Positions 1-9,750 of a DNA stretch of 12,297 nucleotides are shown piece by piece. Position 1 is the first letter of the stretch. Each line of letters opens with the position of its first letter. The DNA is from Bolinopsis microptera (taxonomy: Eukaryota; Ctenophora; Tentaculata; Lobata; Bolinopsidae): positions 1 through 12,297 of the forward strand of contig NW_026971970.1 in assembly GCF_026151205.1 (NCBI RefSeq), read 5' to 3'. The translations under genes and the position numbers were made by a program. The notes beneath the pieces were generated by a model. It was not told the DNA's origin, searched no databases, and worked only from the letters and a program-made list of their open reading frames with translations.

Positions 1-1905
1 TTAAATTTTTCAAAAAAAAATTTTTTTTAAACGCACAGGGGGACATGGCCCTTATACTATCCCCCTACATGTTTATGGTAAAATTTTTCATACTAATACA
101 CTTTAGAAAACTATAAATATTTAAACTATTTATTAATAATTTCTGTTAACGGGCCGTTCAATAAATTTCCTAAAAAATTCACAATTCAATATAATTGGGG
201 AAAATTCCCGGAGCTGGTATTCGGCTGCGTCTGCGTTAACTACGCCCCTAAAATTTTGAATGGGTTAAAATAATTTAACTGATATCTAACCTAAAATAGC
301 TCCATGAAGGACACATGTTTAAACGTTTTAATAGTTAAGCCGATTGCTATGTAATATGCAAGCTAACTGGAACAAATTAAACGTGAATTGTTTTCATTTT
401 CAAGGACAATAAATTTTTAATGCCTTTTACTACTAAAAAGTAGATAACCGAATTCCCATAATTTTTTGGCCCCGATAATTTTAGTTCTCACTTCTCATTT
501 CGTTTGGGAGTGTTCTATTCCAAAAGATCACTGGTAAACGGACCAATAAAGAAAGCAATAGGAAAGTTTTGTAACTTTGGCCCCAGTTTTGAGACGATAG
601 TGCTTTGTAAAAAAGGCTTTGTGAAGAAAGTTTTTATATGCTTAGTCCCCACAGTTTCAAATATTTCCCCCGGCTTTTTTTTTGGGATCGAACAACGGTA
701 AATCAAGGCGAAAGGTTTTGCTCCCATCAAAACCAATCTGGCCCTTTAATAAAAAACAAACACATCCCCCCGGTTAGAATTTTTCCGGACTATTGTAGCC
801 TAGCCCCATATTTCCCAAAAAAGCCAATAAAAATCAGGGCGATTCGGCCCCCTATTCCTTAAGATGTAAGGTTTGCAATTATCACGATTGAATAATAAAA
901 AAGGGGGTTTTTTTGACTGTGAAACCGTAAAGCTTTCCTGCCCCTAAAACCCAGATTCACGTCCCCCAAAAGCTGCATGATTTGGATTTAAACGAAACAC
1001 GTTCTAAACCACTACCCAATTACCAACACAAGTTGCCCATTTACAGTATTTTAACTAATTAAAAAGTTTGTGTGAAGACCATGGTTTTTAAATTCCCAAA
1101 TTCCACGTAATTCCAAGAGCAAAAAATCAGTTTATCATTTCTAAGCTTTTACTTAAAAAGGTTTCCTCGTATACCTGTAAGTTTTTGATTTTAAAGTTGG
1201 GCAACGAATGGGGCCAGCAAAGTAATTTTGCAATTCAATTTTTACTTCTTCAGTAAATTTGGCAACTCGGACTGCCCCAAATATGAATACATATTTTGCA
1301 ATTTCATGACCCCAATGACCATGCAAGAAAGTGAAAAATCAAATTTATAGAGGACAAATATTTTAAATATGAGCTGCTATTCTTGAGTGAAAACATTTCA
1401 TGTTAAAATTGCATATTAACTTTTTTGCCTTCAATTTCATTCTTAGAGGTTTACATTTAAAAACAGTTATGAGCACTGAAGCAGAATGAAACGTTTTGTT
1501 TTTTTTTGCATGATCATTTCCTCAGAATATATAAAATTCTATTTTCATTAAAATTGGAGTCGCCCGGAGACCTTAGTGACAGATGGATCATTTTTATTAT
1601 CATTCCAAAACGCTTTTTGCTGTTTAGGCATTCCCATGAAATTGATAGAAATTCCTGGTCCTAATTTTAATTTTTAAAATATAACTAAGTAAGACTGTAA
1701 ATAATCTCACTTGTGGTAACTGGAAATTTCAGATTTAATTGATCGTTTAAAATCATCAAATCATGACAGCTTTTTAGGGCGTGGAAAATCTGGTTAAGGT
1801 TGCAGACAGCTTTATGGCTTGCAATCCATAACTCCCTTATATTATATGAATTGACCGTCCCATTAGTGGAGAACGTCCAGATCAAAGAAAATCAAGTACC
1901 CTTTT
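1..1905. other. AT-rich gene-free flank, intermediate sequence quality
   Basis: No gene is recognisable on either strand. The sequence is AT-rich with frequent stops in all frames, and open stretches stay under about 75 codons. The part before about 1,000 carries many runs of four or more C or G (for example near 665-675, 765-775 and 900-915), which suggests mild run inflation. From about 1,000 to 1,905 the texture is closer to ordinary genomic DNA, with few long runs apart from a T tract near 1499-1507. I see no tRNA-like B box, no paired terminal repeats and no tandem array. The likeliest reading is intergenic or intronic DNA of an AT-rich eukaryote. Insertion or deletion errors could hide a broken exon here. 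Confidence 0.6.
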
Positions 1906-4356
1906 TTAAGATGTAAAAAACCCCTTTTTTTCCAAAGAAAAGTTGTCAATTTTAAACCTTTTTTCCCCCGCGTTTTTCCGGGTGGGGCCCAAAAACCGGG
2001 GGGGGGGGGGGGGCCAAGGGGGGGGCCCCCCCAAAAAATTTTACTCCAAAATCCCCCCCGCCTTTTTTAAAAATTTTGGGCCAAAAAAAAAAATACCCCG
2101 CCAAAAATCCCCCCGTTTTTTTTTGGGCCCCCCCCCCCCAGCCCCCTAGGTTCCCCCCCCCTGATTTTAAACCCAAAACTCCCCCAAAAGAAACCCCCTC
2201 CAAAAAAAAGGGGTTTTGAAATCCCCCTTTTTTTTTACCCCCCCGGTTTTTAAATTTTTAAAAAACAGTAAAAAAAAACCCAAATTTACCAAAAAAGGTT
2301 TTTTTGGAAACTAGTCCAAAAAATTTTTCCCCCCCCCCACCTTTTAAAAAAGGGAAAAATTTGGGTTTGGGGGGTTTTCCCCTGGGCCCCCAACGGGGCC
2401 ATTCCCTTTTCTGAAACAATTTAAAAAACAAAAACAATTTAGTAAAGTTTTTTATAATTTTTTCTCCAGTTTTTTAAAGGGTGGGTTGGTTTTTTTAAAA
2501 AGGGCTGGCCCTGGAAACCCAAAAAATGTAAATTTTAGGCCCCAGGTTTTTTTTTTTACCCTTTTTTAAACTGTTTAAAAAAATTTTTTTGGGGGGGTCC
2601 CCCCTCCCCACTTGGGGAAAACCCGGGCCCCCCCCCCCCCAGCGGTCCCCTAAAATTTTTTGTTGGGGGAAATTTTGGGGCCCCCTTACAAAAGTAAATT
2701 TTTCAAAAGTAAAAAAAAAGGAGCTTTGGGTTTTGGGTTTTATTTCTATTTAGAAAAAAAGGGAAAGGGGCCCAAAAAGGGTTTTTTTTATTTCCCCAAC
2801 TTGGGGAAAAACCCCCTTTTTTAAAGTTTTTTAAAAACTTCATTATAAGAGATAGTAATTTAAAAAAACGGCCCCAGTGTAAAGAGGGGGGATGCCTTGG
2901 GAAAATAATTTTAAGGGTTTTTGGAAATTTTTTCCCCAAGGGTTTTGAAATTTTTCAAGGGCCCCCCAAAAGGTAAAAAAACCAAAACATTTTTGCCCAG
3001 GCCCTTTTAAAAAAAGCCCCCAAACTCGCTCAAATTTTAAAAAGAATTTTTGTTCCCGATAAAAAAATAAAGATGGTTTTTAAAACTTTCCCCCCGAATT
3101 TTTGGCCCCAAATGTTTTTTTAACTTTTTCCTTTCAAAAAAGGGGTTTTAAAAAAATTTTTAAACCCCCGAAATTTCCCCAAAAAAAAGGACAAAACAGC
3201 CTTTTTTTTTCCTCCCGGTTAAAATTTCCCTTTAAAAAAAAGTAAAGGGGAAAATTTTTGGTGTTTAAAATTTTCACCCTTCCCCCAAAATAAAAATTCT
3301 TTCCCCTTGGGATAATTTTTTGAAACCCCCCCGGAAAGGCCCTTTTTAAAAAATTTAAAACTCCCCACAAATATCCCCGGGGAACCCCCACATTCCCCCC
3401 TTTTTTCCCCAATTTTTGGGGGGAAATTTGGTTTTCTTTTTCCCCCGAAATGCCCCGTAACAAAAAAAAAAATAGTTTTTTAAAACAGGAATTTGGTTAA
3501 AAAAATTTGTTTATGTTTTTTGTTTGAACCCCGTAAAAAAAACGACCCTTTGGGAAAACCCTTACCCAAATTTTCCTCCCGGGTTTTTAAACCCCCCCCC
3601 TGAATGCCAAAAGGGGGCAGCGGGGAAAAAAGGGGGGTTTCCGTTTAAAACTTTTAAAATGGGGGGCCCCGGGTTTAAAAAGTTTTTATAACCCCAAATT
3701 TTTCCCTTTTCAGTTTTCAATGGGATTACAGGTTTTTTTAAAAAGTGGGGGGGGGCCCTTTTTTACCAGGGTTACAAATTTTTCCCTTACCCGTTTTCAG
3801 GGGGGTTAATTTTTTTCCCTTAGGGGTTTCCCTTTTTCAGTTTTTCATTTGGGGGTTAAAAGTTACAATGGGGGGGCGTTTTTCAGTAAAATTTTTTTTG
3901 GGGGGTTTCAGTTTAAAAATTTTTGGGGGTTTTAAAACCCTTAAAAAGTTTTTTAAATCCCCCCGGCCCCCAAAATATTTAAAACTAATTTGAAAATAAA
4001 GGCCCTTTCCCCCAAAAATTCCCCCCTAATTGGAAAAGGGGGTTAATTAAACCCCTTTTGGTTCGGTGGTTTTAAATTTTTTTTTTGCCTTGTATAAAAT
4101 TAAAATAAACTCCCAATCAATTTTTGGGGCCCATATGTTTTTATTTCAAACCCCCAGAGTAAAAATTTAATTTTTTAAAACAACAAAAAGGGGGGTTTTT
4201 GGGGCCCCCCCTTGGCCCTTTTATTCGAACCATGGGAAAAAAATTTTTTAAAAAACAGGTTTTTTTAAAAAAGTCCCCCCCCCCCCCCTCAATTTTTAAA
4301 CCAAAAAACCCCAAAAAAAAAAATCCCAAAAAAAAATTTGGGGGAAATTTTTTTCC

Positions 4357-4435
4357 AAAATTTTTAATTTAATTTAAAAATTAATTTTAAAGTTATTTTA
4401 AATTTAAAAATAAAAATTTTTATATTAATAAAAAA
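4357..4435. other. Nearly pure A/T patch inside the degraded block
   Basis: About 79 bases contain only A and T except for a single G at 4392. The surrounding sequence is full of long C and G runs, so this patch stands out in composition, and run-length inflation alone would not remove C and G. It probably reflects a genuinely AT-rich stretch of the underlying genome, such as low-complexity intergenic DNA. No repeat unit longer than a few bases is evident. No function is claimed. Confidence 0.5.
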
Positions 4436-6775
4436 GCCCCCCAAACTTTTGGTAATTTTTTTCCCCCCGGTTTTTTCCGGGGGTTTTTTTTGGGAACGAA
4501 ATTTTTTTTTGGTCCCCCCTTTCCCCTTTTTTGGCCCCGTAAAACCCCGGCCAAAATTTCCCCTTTAAAAAATTTTCCTCTAAAACGAAAAAAAAGTAAC
4601 CCCATTAAAAGCCCCCCTTTTTCCCTTTGTTTTTTTAAACCCATCTCCTACTTTTTTAAAAAACGAAAGCCCTTTTTTTAAACCCCCCCCCAAAACGGAT
4701 TTTTTGGGGTTTTTTTAAAGGGGTTTTGGGGTGCCCTAAAAAAAACCCCCCCCAAAAAGGGGGTTTTTTCCACCAAAATTAAATTTAAATTTTTTGGGGG
4801 CCTAAATAAAAAATAAAAATTTGGGTGGGAAAACCCCCCTTTGGGGGGAAATTTTAAATGCAATCCCAAAAACACTCCCAAAAAAATATTTTGCCCCCCA
4901 AAATTTTTTTCGTAAAAAAATTGGGCCCAAAAAGAAGCAAATAATTTTTTCTGAAAATTTTTTCCCCTTCCCTTCCCCCCAGGTTCCCCAAAAAACCCGG
5001 AAAAAAATTTTTCCCCGGAAAAATTTGGAAAAGGTTTTTGCCCATGAAAGCCAAACCCCCCCGGTTTTTTTTTCCAAAAAAAAGTTTTTTTAAAAGTTAA
5101 GTTAAATTTTTTTTTAAAAAAAAAACCCAACTTTAAAATCCCCAACAAATTTCCCCCCAAAATTTTCCCGGCCCCCCCCCCTTTACGAATTTTAACCCTT
5201 AAAGGGACCCCCGATTTTCCTCGAAAATTACGGGCCCCAAATTTCCCCCTAAAACCCTTTAAAAAGAGCCCACTTTTGGGGGGACCCGGGGAAAACACAA
5301 AACGGGTGTGGGATCCCCCAACCCCTTCGAATTTTTTTTTCCCAGCTTTGTTGGAAAAGGTTCCCCCCCTTTTATGAACAAATAAATAACTTTGGGAAAA
5401 GGGTTTTAAAAAAAAAAAATTTCCCCCTGAGTAAAAGGAAAATTTTGGGGGGGATTCAAAAAAAAAAAATAAAAAATTTCAAAAAAAAAGCCTTTTTTTC
5501 GGGAAAAAAGGGTTTTCCCTTTTAAAAAAGCCCCCCCCAGTTTCCCCCGGGTCCCAAAATGGTTTAATCCCCAACCCTTGGGACTTTTGTTTTTGCCCGG
5601 GTTCCCCGGTTTTTGGGGGGACCAAAAAAAGGATTTTAAAAAAGTCAAAACATTTCCCCCTTTTTTAAACAAAATTTTTAAAAAAAATTTTTTTCAAAAG
5701 GAAAAAAAATTTTTCCCCAAAAAAATCCTTATTAAATTTTCCCCCGCATAGGGAAAAGGGAAAGCAAAAACCCCCAAGTCCAAATTGGGTAATTTTTAAA
5801 ATTTAAAGGTTTTTCCCCCAAAAAAGGGCCCCCCCCAACCCTGAAATAAAACCCCCAAGGGGGGGAAAAGGTTGGGTCGGGTTTTTAAAAAAACCCCTTT
5901 TTTTTTCTATAGTCCCCCCCCCCCGGGGGGAAATTCCCCGGGGACTTTTTATAAAAAACCTTTGTTTTTTTTAAAACCCTTAAAAAAATAATTTGGAAGT
6001 CCCCAAAATTTAAAACCCCTTTTTAATTTCCCGAAACTCCCCCGTGGGAAAAATGGAACTGATAACCGTTAAAATTTTTTTTTTTAAAAGGGGAAAAAAA
6101 CTTTTTTAAAAGGGGGAAACGGGGGTTTATTTTAATAAACCCTTGGGGGGGGCGAAAAAGCCCTGCAAAACACAAAATTCAAACAGGCCCGGGGAAATTT
6201 GGGGGAATCCCCAAAAAAAATCTTTCCCAAAAAAAGGCAGCAATCCCCCAAAGGGGCCCCCCCCCAATTTTTAAAAAAATCCATTTCCCCAAAACCCCCC
6301 CCCCCCTTTTCCAAATTTAATGCAAAAAAAGGGAAAAAAATTTTCCCGCCAAATATCCTAGGCCCCAGAAAAAAAGTTACTCCCCGGGCTTTTTTTGAAC
6401 AGTAAAAAAACATTTTAAACCGTTTTTTTTTATAAGAGGAAAAATTTCCCTTTTCCCAAAAAGGAGGGTTTCAAATCCTTTCCAAAAACCCCGTTTAAAA
6501 TTTAAAGACCCCTTAAAAGGGGTTTTTTCCGGGTTGGGTTTGGGATTTTTAGGGAAAAAAAACAAAATTTCATACCGGGTTTTTTTCTAGTTTTTGATTA
6601 GAAAACCCCCCAAAACCCCGAAAAAGAAATTTTGCCAAATTTAAGGGAAAAATTTATTTGTTGAATTCCCCCCTAATTTTAAAAAAAGGGTTGGCCCAAA
6701 AGGGGTCCCCTTTTATCGGTAAAAAAGAATTTTTAAAAACCCCAAATTTTAAAAAATTTATGGAACCCAAAATTT

Positions 6776-7200
6776 TTCCATTAAACCCAAATTCCCCCAA
6801 ACCCCAAAAATACAAAAACCCCCCTTAACCAACCCCCAAAAAGTCCCCCCAAAAAAAAACCCCCCTGCCTAAACCAAAAACCCAAAAAAGGGGTGGGTTT
6901 CCCCCTTTTAAAAAAAGTAAAAGATTTCCAAAGGAAATAAAAGCCCCAAGGGGAATTTCCCCCCAAATTTAAAATTTTAAAACTTTTCCTTTTTTTTGGG
7001 CCCCCCCCGGAAATTTTTTCCAAAAAAAACCCCCCCTCAAAACCCCCCCTTCCCAAAAAAAATAAAAATAAACAAAAAAACCCCCCGGAAAAGGAAAAAA
7101 AAACATAAACCCCCTTTTAAATCCCCCCCCCCCCATTCAAATTTCCCCCAAACTCCAAATTTTAAACCCAAATTAAAATAAAATTACGCAAAAAAGGGAA
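6776..7200. other. Strand-asymmetric A/C-rich block
   Basis: On the given strand 6776-6890 and 7021-7200 consist very largely of A and C runs, with only scattered G and T. The segment between them, about 6891-7020, is mixed. The opposite strand is therefore G/T-rich with many G runs. Inflation of run lengths should not create such a strand bias, so the bias may be real. If the runs are collapsed to single bases, parts of it read as short CA alternations, which would fit a decayed CA-type simple repeat. No perfect array is visible. Confidence 0.4.
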
Positions 7201-7819
7201 AAATTAAAAAAACCCCAAACCCTGGGGGGAGCGGGAAAATTCCCCCGGGTTTGTGGATTGGTTCCCCCCCCCCCCCCTTTTTTCCCCCCCCCTTTCCAAA
7301 AAGGTTTAATAATTCAAACCAAATTTTTTTGGCTTAAAATAAAACCCTTTTGAGAAACCCTTTAAAAAATTAAAAGTGTTTCCCCAAAACCAAAAAAAGG
7401 GGGTTTTAAATTTTTTTTGGGGAAATGCAAATAAAAACCCAAAACCCCCCCCTTTTACCCCCTGGGAAAAGGGCCCCCGGGTTTGGGGTTTTTTTTTAAA
7501 AAAAAAATTTTTTAAAAAACCAAATTTTCAAAAAAATCCCCCAAAAGGCCGTTTTAATTTAAAAAATACCCCCAAATTTTAAAATTTTTGGCTAGTTTTT
7601 TAGTTTTTAATTTCAAGGGAAAAAAAAAAAAAAGTTTAAAATTTTTATTTTTTTTTACCCCAAAATTTTTTATCTTTAATTTTTACCCTTTTTTTCCCCC
7701 GTTCCCCCAAGGAAATTTAACCTTTTGTTTTGGCCCCAAATTTTTTTCAAATTTAAACCAAAAAAAACCCAAAAAATTTTTTCCCCTTTTATCAAAAAAA
7801 AAAAGGAAATAAAAGGGAA

Positions 7820-7965
7820 AAACCTACAAGAAAAATGTAGAGTGAAAAAAATTTTTAATTGCTAAAACTACTATGCACAAGAGTCATAGGGATGGCGGAG
7901 AACTTTTTGGGATGTTTAGCCGGTTTGGCTCCCTGCAAATTTGGGGGAAAAAACTGAATTACGCT
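7820..7965. other. Short island of normal-looking sequence within the degraded block
   Basis: Run inflation drops sharply here. Mixed sequence with ordinary dinucleotide texture continues for about 140 bases before long A, T and C runs resume. An open frame of 63 codons begins in the island (7873-8064, plus strand) but extends into inflated sequence, and its product resembles no family I know. The island shows that the degradation is patchy. It is the best place inside the core to anchor raw reads. Confidence 0.5.
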
Positions 7966-8900
7966 TTAAAAAAAAGTTTTACCAAAAAAGCTCACCATTA
8001 TGAAAAACTTCCCAACGTTTTTTTAAAGTACTTTTTGCTTCCCAGGAATGGGGGGAAACCGTGAAAAACGCCAAAAAAATTTTTAATGGTGAATACCTGA
8101 AAAGAAAAATTTTTTTTTTTCACCATTTGCCCCCCCCCAATTTTTAAAATAACGGCCCTTTCCGTGTAAAACTTTTACGGTCCCTTTACCCCAAAACAAG
8201 GGCAAAATTTTTAAAAATAAAAATTGGGATAAATAAAAAGAAGTCCCCCTGATCTTATAGACGGTTTTTTTCCCCGAAGGGTTTTTGGGGGGGGAACCCA
8301 CACCAAATCGAAAAGAGGGGCAAAAAACAGACAAAAATTTTCACTCACCCCCCCAGAAAACTAGGGTTTTAATGTTTTTATTTTTAGAGGGTTTTTTTTT
8401 TCATGTGCGGCAAAAATGTCAAAACAACGCAAAAGTCCCTAATGACCCCCTTCGCCTTTTTTTATTTTTGGGCTTTTGAAGATTTTTGTCAACCCAAACA
8501 TACGATAGTCAGGTTGAGGTTTTTTCGTAAAAACTAAAAACCCCCGGGGGGTCCTGAAAAAGAAAAATTTTACTGCTTTTTTTGTTCTAGAAAAAGCTTT
8601 TTTTTTCCCAGCGACATTTTAGGGCGGGCCCACAACGAGTCCCCCCCAAAAATGTCCCCCCCACGGTAGGGGGTGGGGGCGGTTTTTTTTTCCTCCCAGG
8701 ACTGCCCAAAATGGGTTAAGGGAAAAATTTTTTTTTGTCCCCACTTTTTTTTTCTTTTATTGTTAATTAAATTTTTTGGCTGCACTTTTGGGGTTTGGCC
8801 CCCCCAAGGGGGGGGCCCCCAGCATTTTTTTAAAAAAAGGGGGGGGAAGTGGGGGGCCTGGCAAAATCGGAAATAAAAAAAACTTAACTTACCAATATCA

Positions 8901-9750
8901 TAAAAAAAACGGTCCCCCTTATTTTTCCCATTGCTTCACCAAAAAGATAGCTCCCAAACGCAAATTACTAACTGAATTTGTTTTTAAAACAGGACTTTTA
9001 CTATCTTTTTAAAAAATAATTTTTTTCAATCGTAAAAATTAATAAAAAATAAATTTTTACAGTGTGATGATGACGCCCCAATTTTATGATTGGATTTTTT
9101 ATCTGGGTGGTTTTTCCCCCCCCAATCCCTCATTTTTTATTAAAAAATGGGGGGGGTAGAGAAAAAGTCTTAAGTTCAGTCGCAGCTCCAAACCGTCATA
9201 TTTTCAAAGAATAAACATACAAGTAGTTTTTTTTAACTTTTTCCCCCACATTGGTTATTTTTTCAATTGTTTTTGTCGTTTTATTTTTGAAAAAGTTTCG
9301 AATGGGAAACCCCACTAAAACCCTCAGGGATCCAGGTAAACAAATAGGGTTTAAAAAAATATAAATATTAAAAACAAACCTAAAAGTACTAATCTTTTGT
9401 TTCTAAATGGGGAAAAAGAAGAAACATTTTCAGTCCCCCGAAAAAATTGTCAGTCAGGCTATTGGGCAGCCCCTTTTTAGAATGTTGTGACATGCCCATG
9501 TGGTCCCAGGGCCCCTTTGCGACCCTGGAATTGGGGGGTGTTTAAATCGATTTTTAAAGGTTTCCCCAAAGATCCACCCCCACGTTTGGGTTTTTTGGTA
9601 CTTAGAATTAAAAAAAGGTTTTGCTTTTAGCCCCTTTATTGAAAAATCTTAAAAACTAAAGGGGATGACAGGGGAAAAAGGAGGGAAGGAAAAAAATAAC
9701 GGAAACAAAACCCAAATTTAATTTAAGTTTTTTTATAGGAGCATTAGAAA
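8901..9750. other. Transition zone from degraded to normal texture, no gene seen
   Basis: Inflated runs become fewer and shorter from left to right, but C and G runs still occur, for example around 9115-9160, 9430-9560 and 9575-9600. No gene, RNA or repeat family is recognisable. The change is spread over several hundred bases, unlike the abrupt start of degradation near 1,905. Confidence 0.55.

Larger units (their letters stand above)
1906..8900. other. Degraded block of inflated homopolymer runs (probable consensus artefact)
   Basis: Almost every base sits in a run of two or more identical bases, and runs of 5 to 16 occur for all four bases. Examples are G16 at 1998-2013, C13 at 2628-2640, C14 at 4275-4288 and C15 at 7264-7278. 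Microsatellites, telomeres and satellites repeat a fixed unit; this block has no fixed unit, only arbitrary base order with stretched runs. Translated frames are dominated by Phe, Lys, Pro and Gly, the readings of TTT, AAA, CCC and GGG, and several overlapping frames are open on both strands, for example at 4678-5298. None should be called a gene. The likely cause is a low-accuracy long-read consensus over poorly supported molecules. Base order may retain some signal, but run lengths and reading frames are unreliable. Confidence 0.85.

Noticed and set aside
1685-1885. 66-codon minus-strand open frame in relatively clean sequence, loosely recalling the helix and Tyr region of insect gustatory receptors
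   Set aside because: It lacks the hydrophobic membrane segment and the conserved Asn-x-x-Phe/Tyr-type pattern expected there. The residue spacing also does not fit. The length is within chance for AT-rich DNA. A profile search against the 7tm_7 family would decide.
1998-2032. G16, then CCAA, G8 and C7 as a G-quadruplex or hairpin element; a similar CAAG8C arrangement occurs near 8799-8820
   Set aside because: Run lengths here cannot be trusted. Once runs are collapsed, the shared pattern is only a few bases long and can occur by chance.
3134-3463. 109-codon minus-strand open frame
   Set aside because: It has the same homopolymer-codon composition, lies inside the degraded block and shows no recognisable motif.
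4678-5298. Longest open frame of the window, 206 codons on the minus strand
   Set aside because: The product is dominated by Phe, Gly, Lys and Pro from homopolymer codons. Other frames on both strands of the same segment are also open. This comes from inflated runs and is not a coding signal.
5825-5880. Possible hairpin pairing CCCAACC with GGTTGGG
   Set aside because: The pairing is only 7 bases with a loop of roughly 30 or more, inside low-complexity sequence where such matches are expected.
1906-8900. Ciliate-type telomeric repeats (C4A4/T4G4)
   Set aside because: Words such as CCCCAAAA and TTTTGGGG appear because all runs are stretched. They are never in a regular tandem array, and T-to-A, G-to-T and other orders are equally common.
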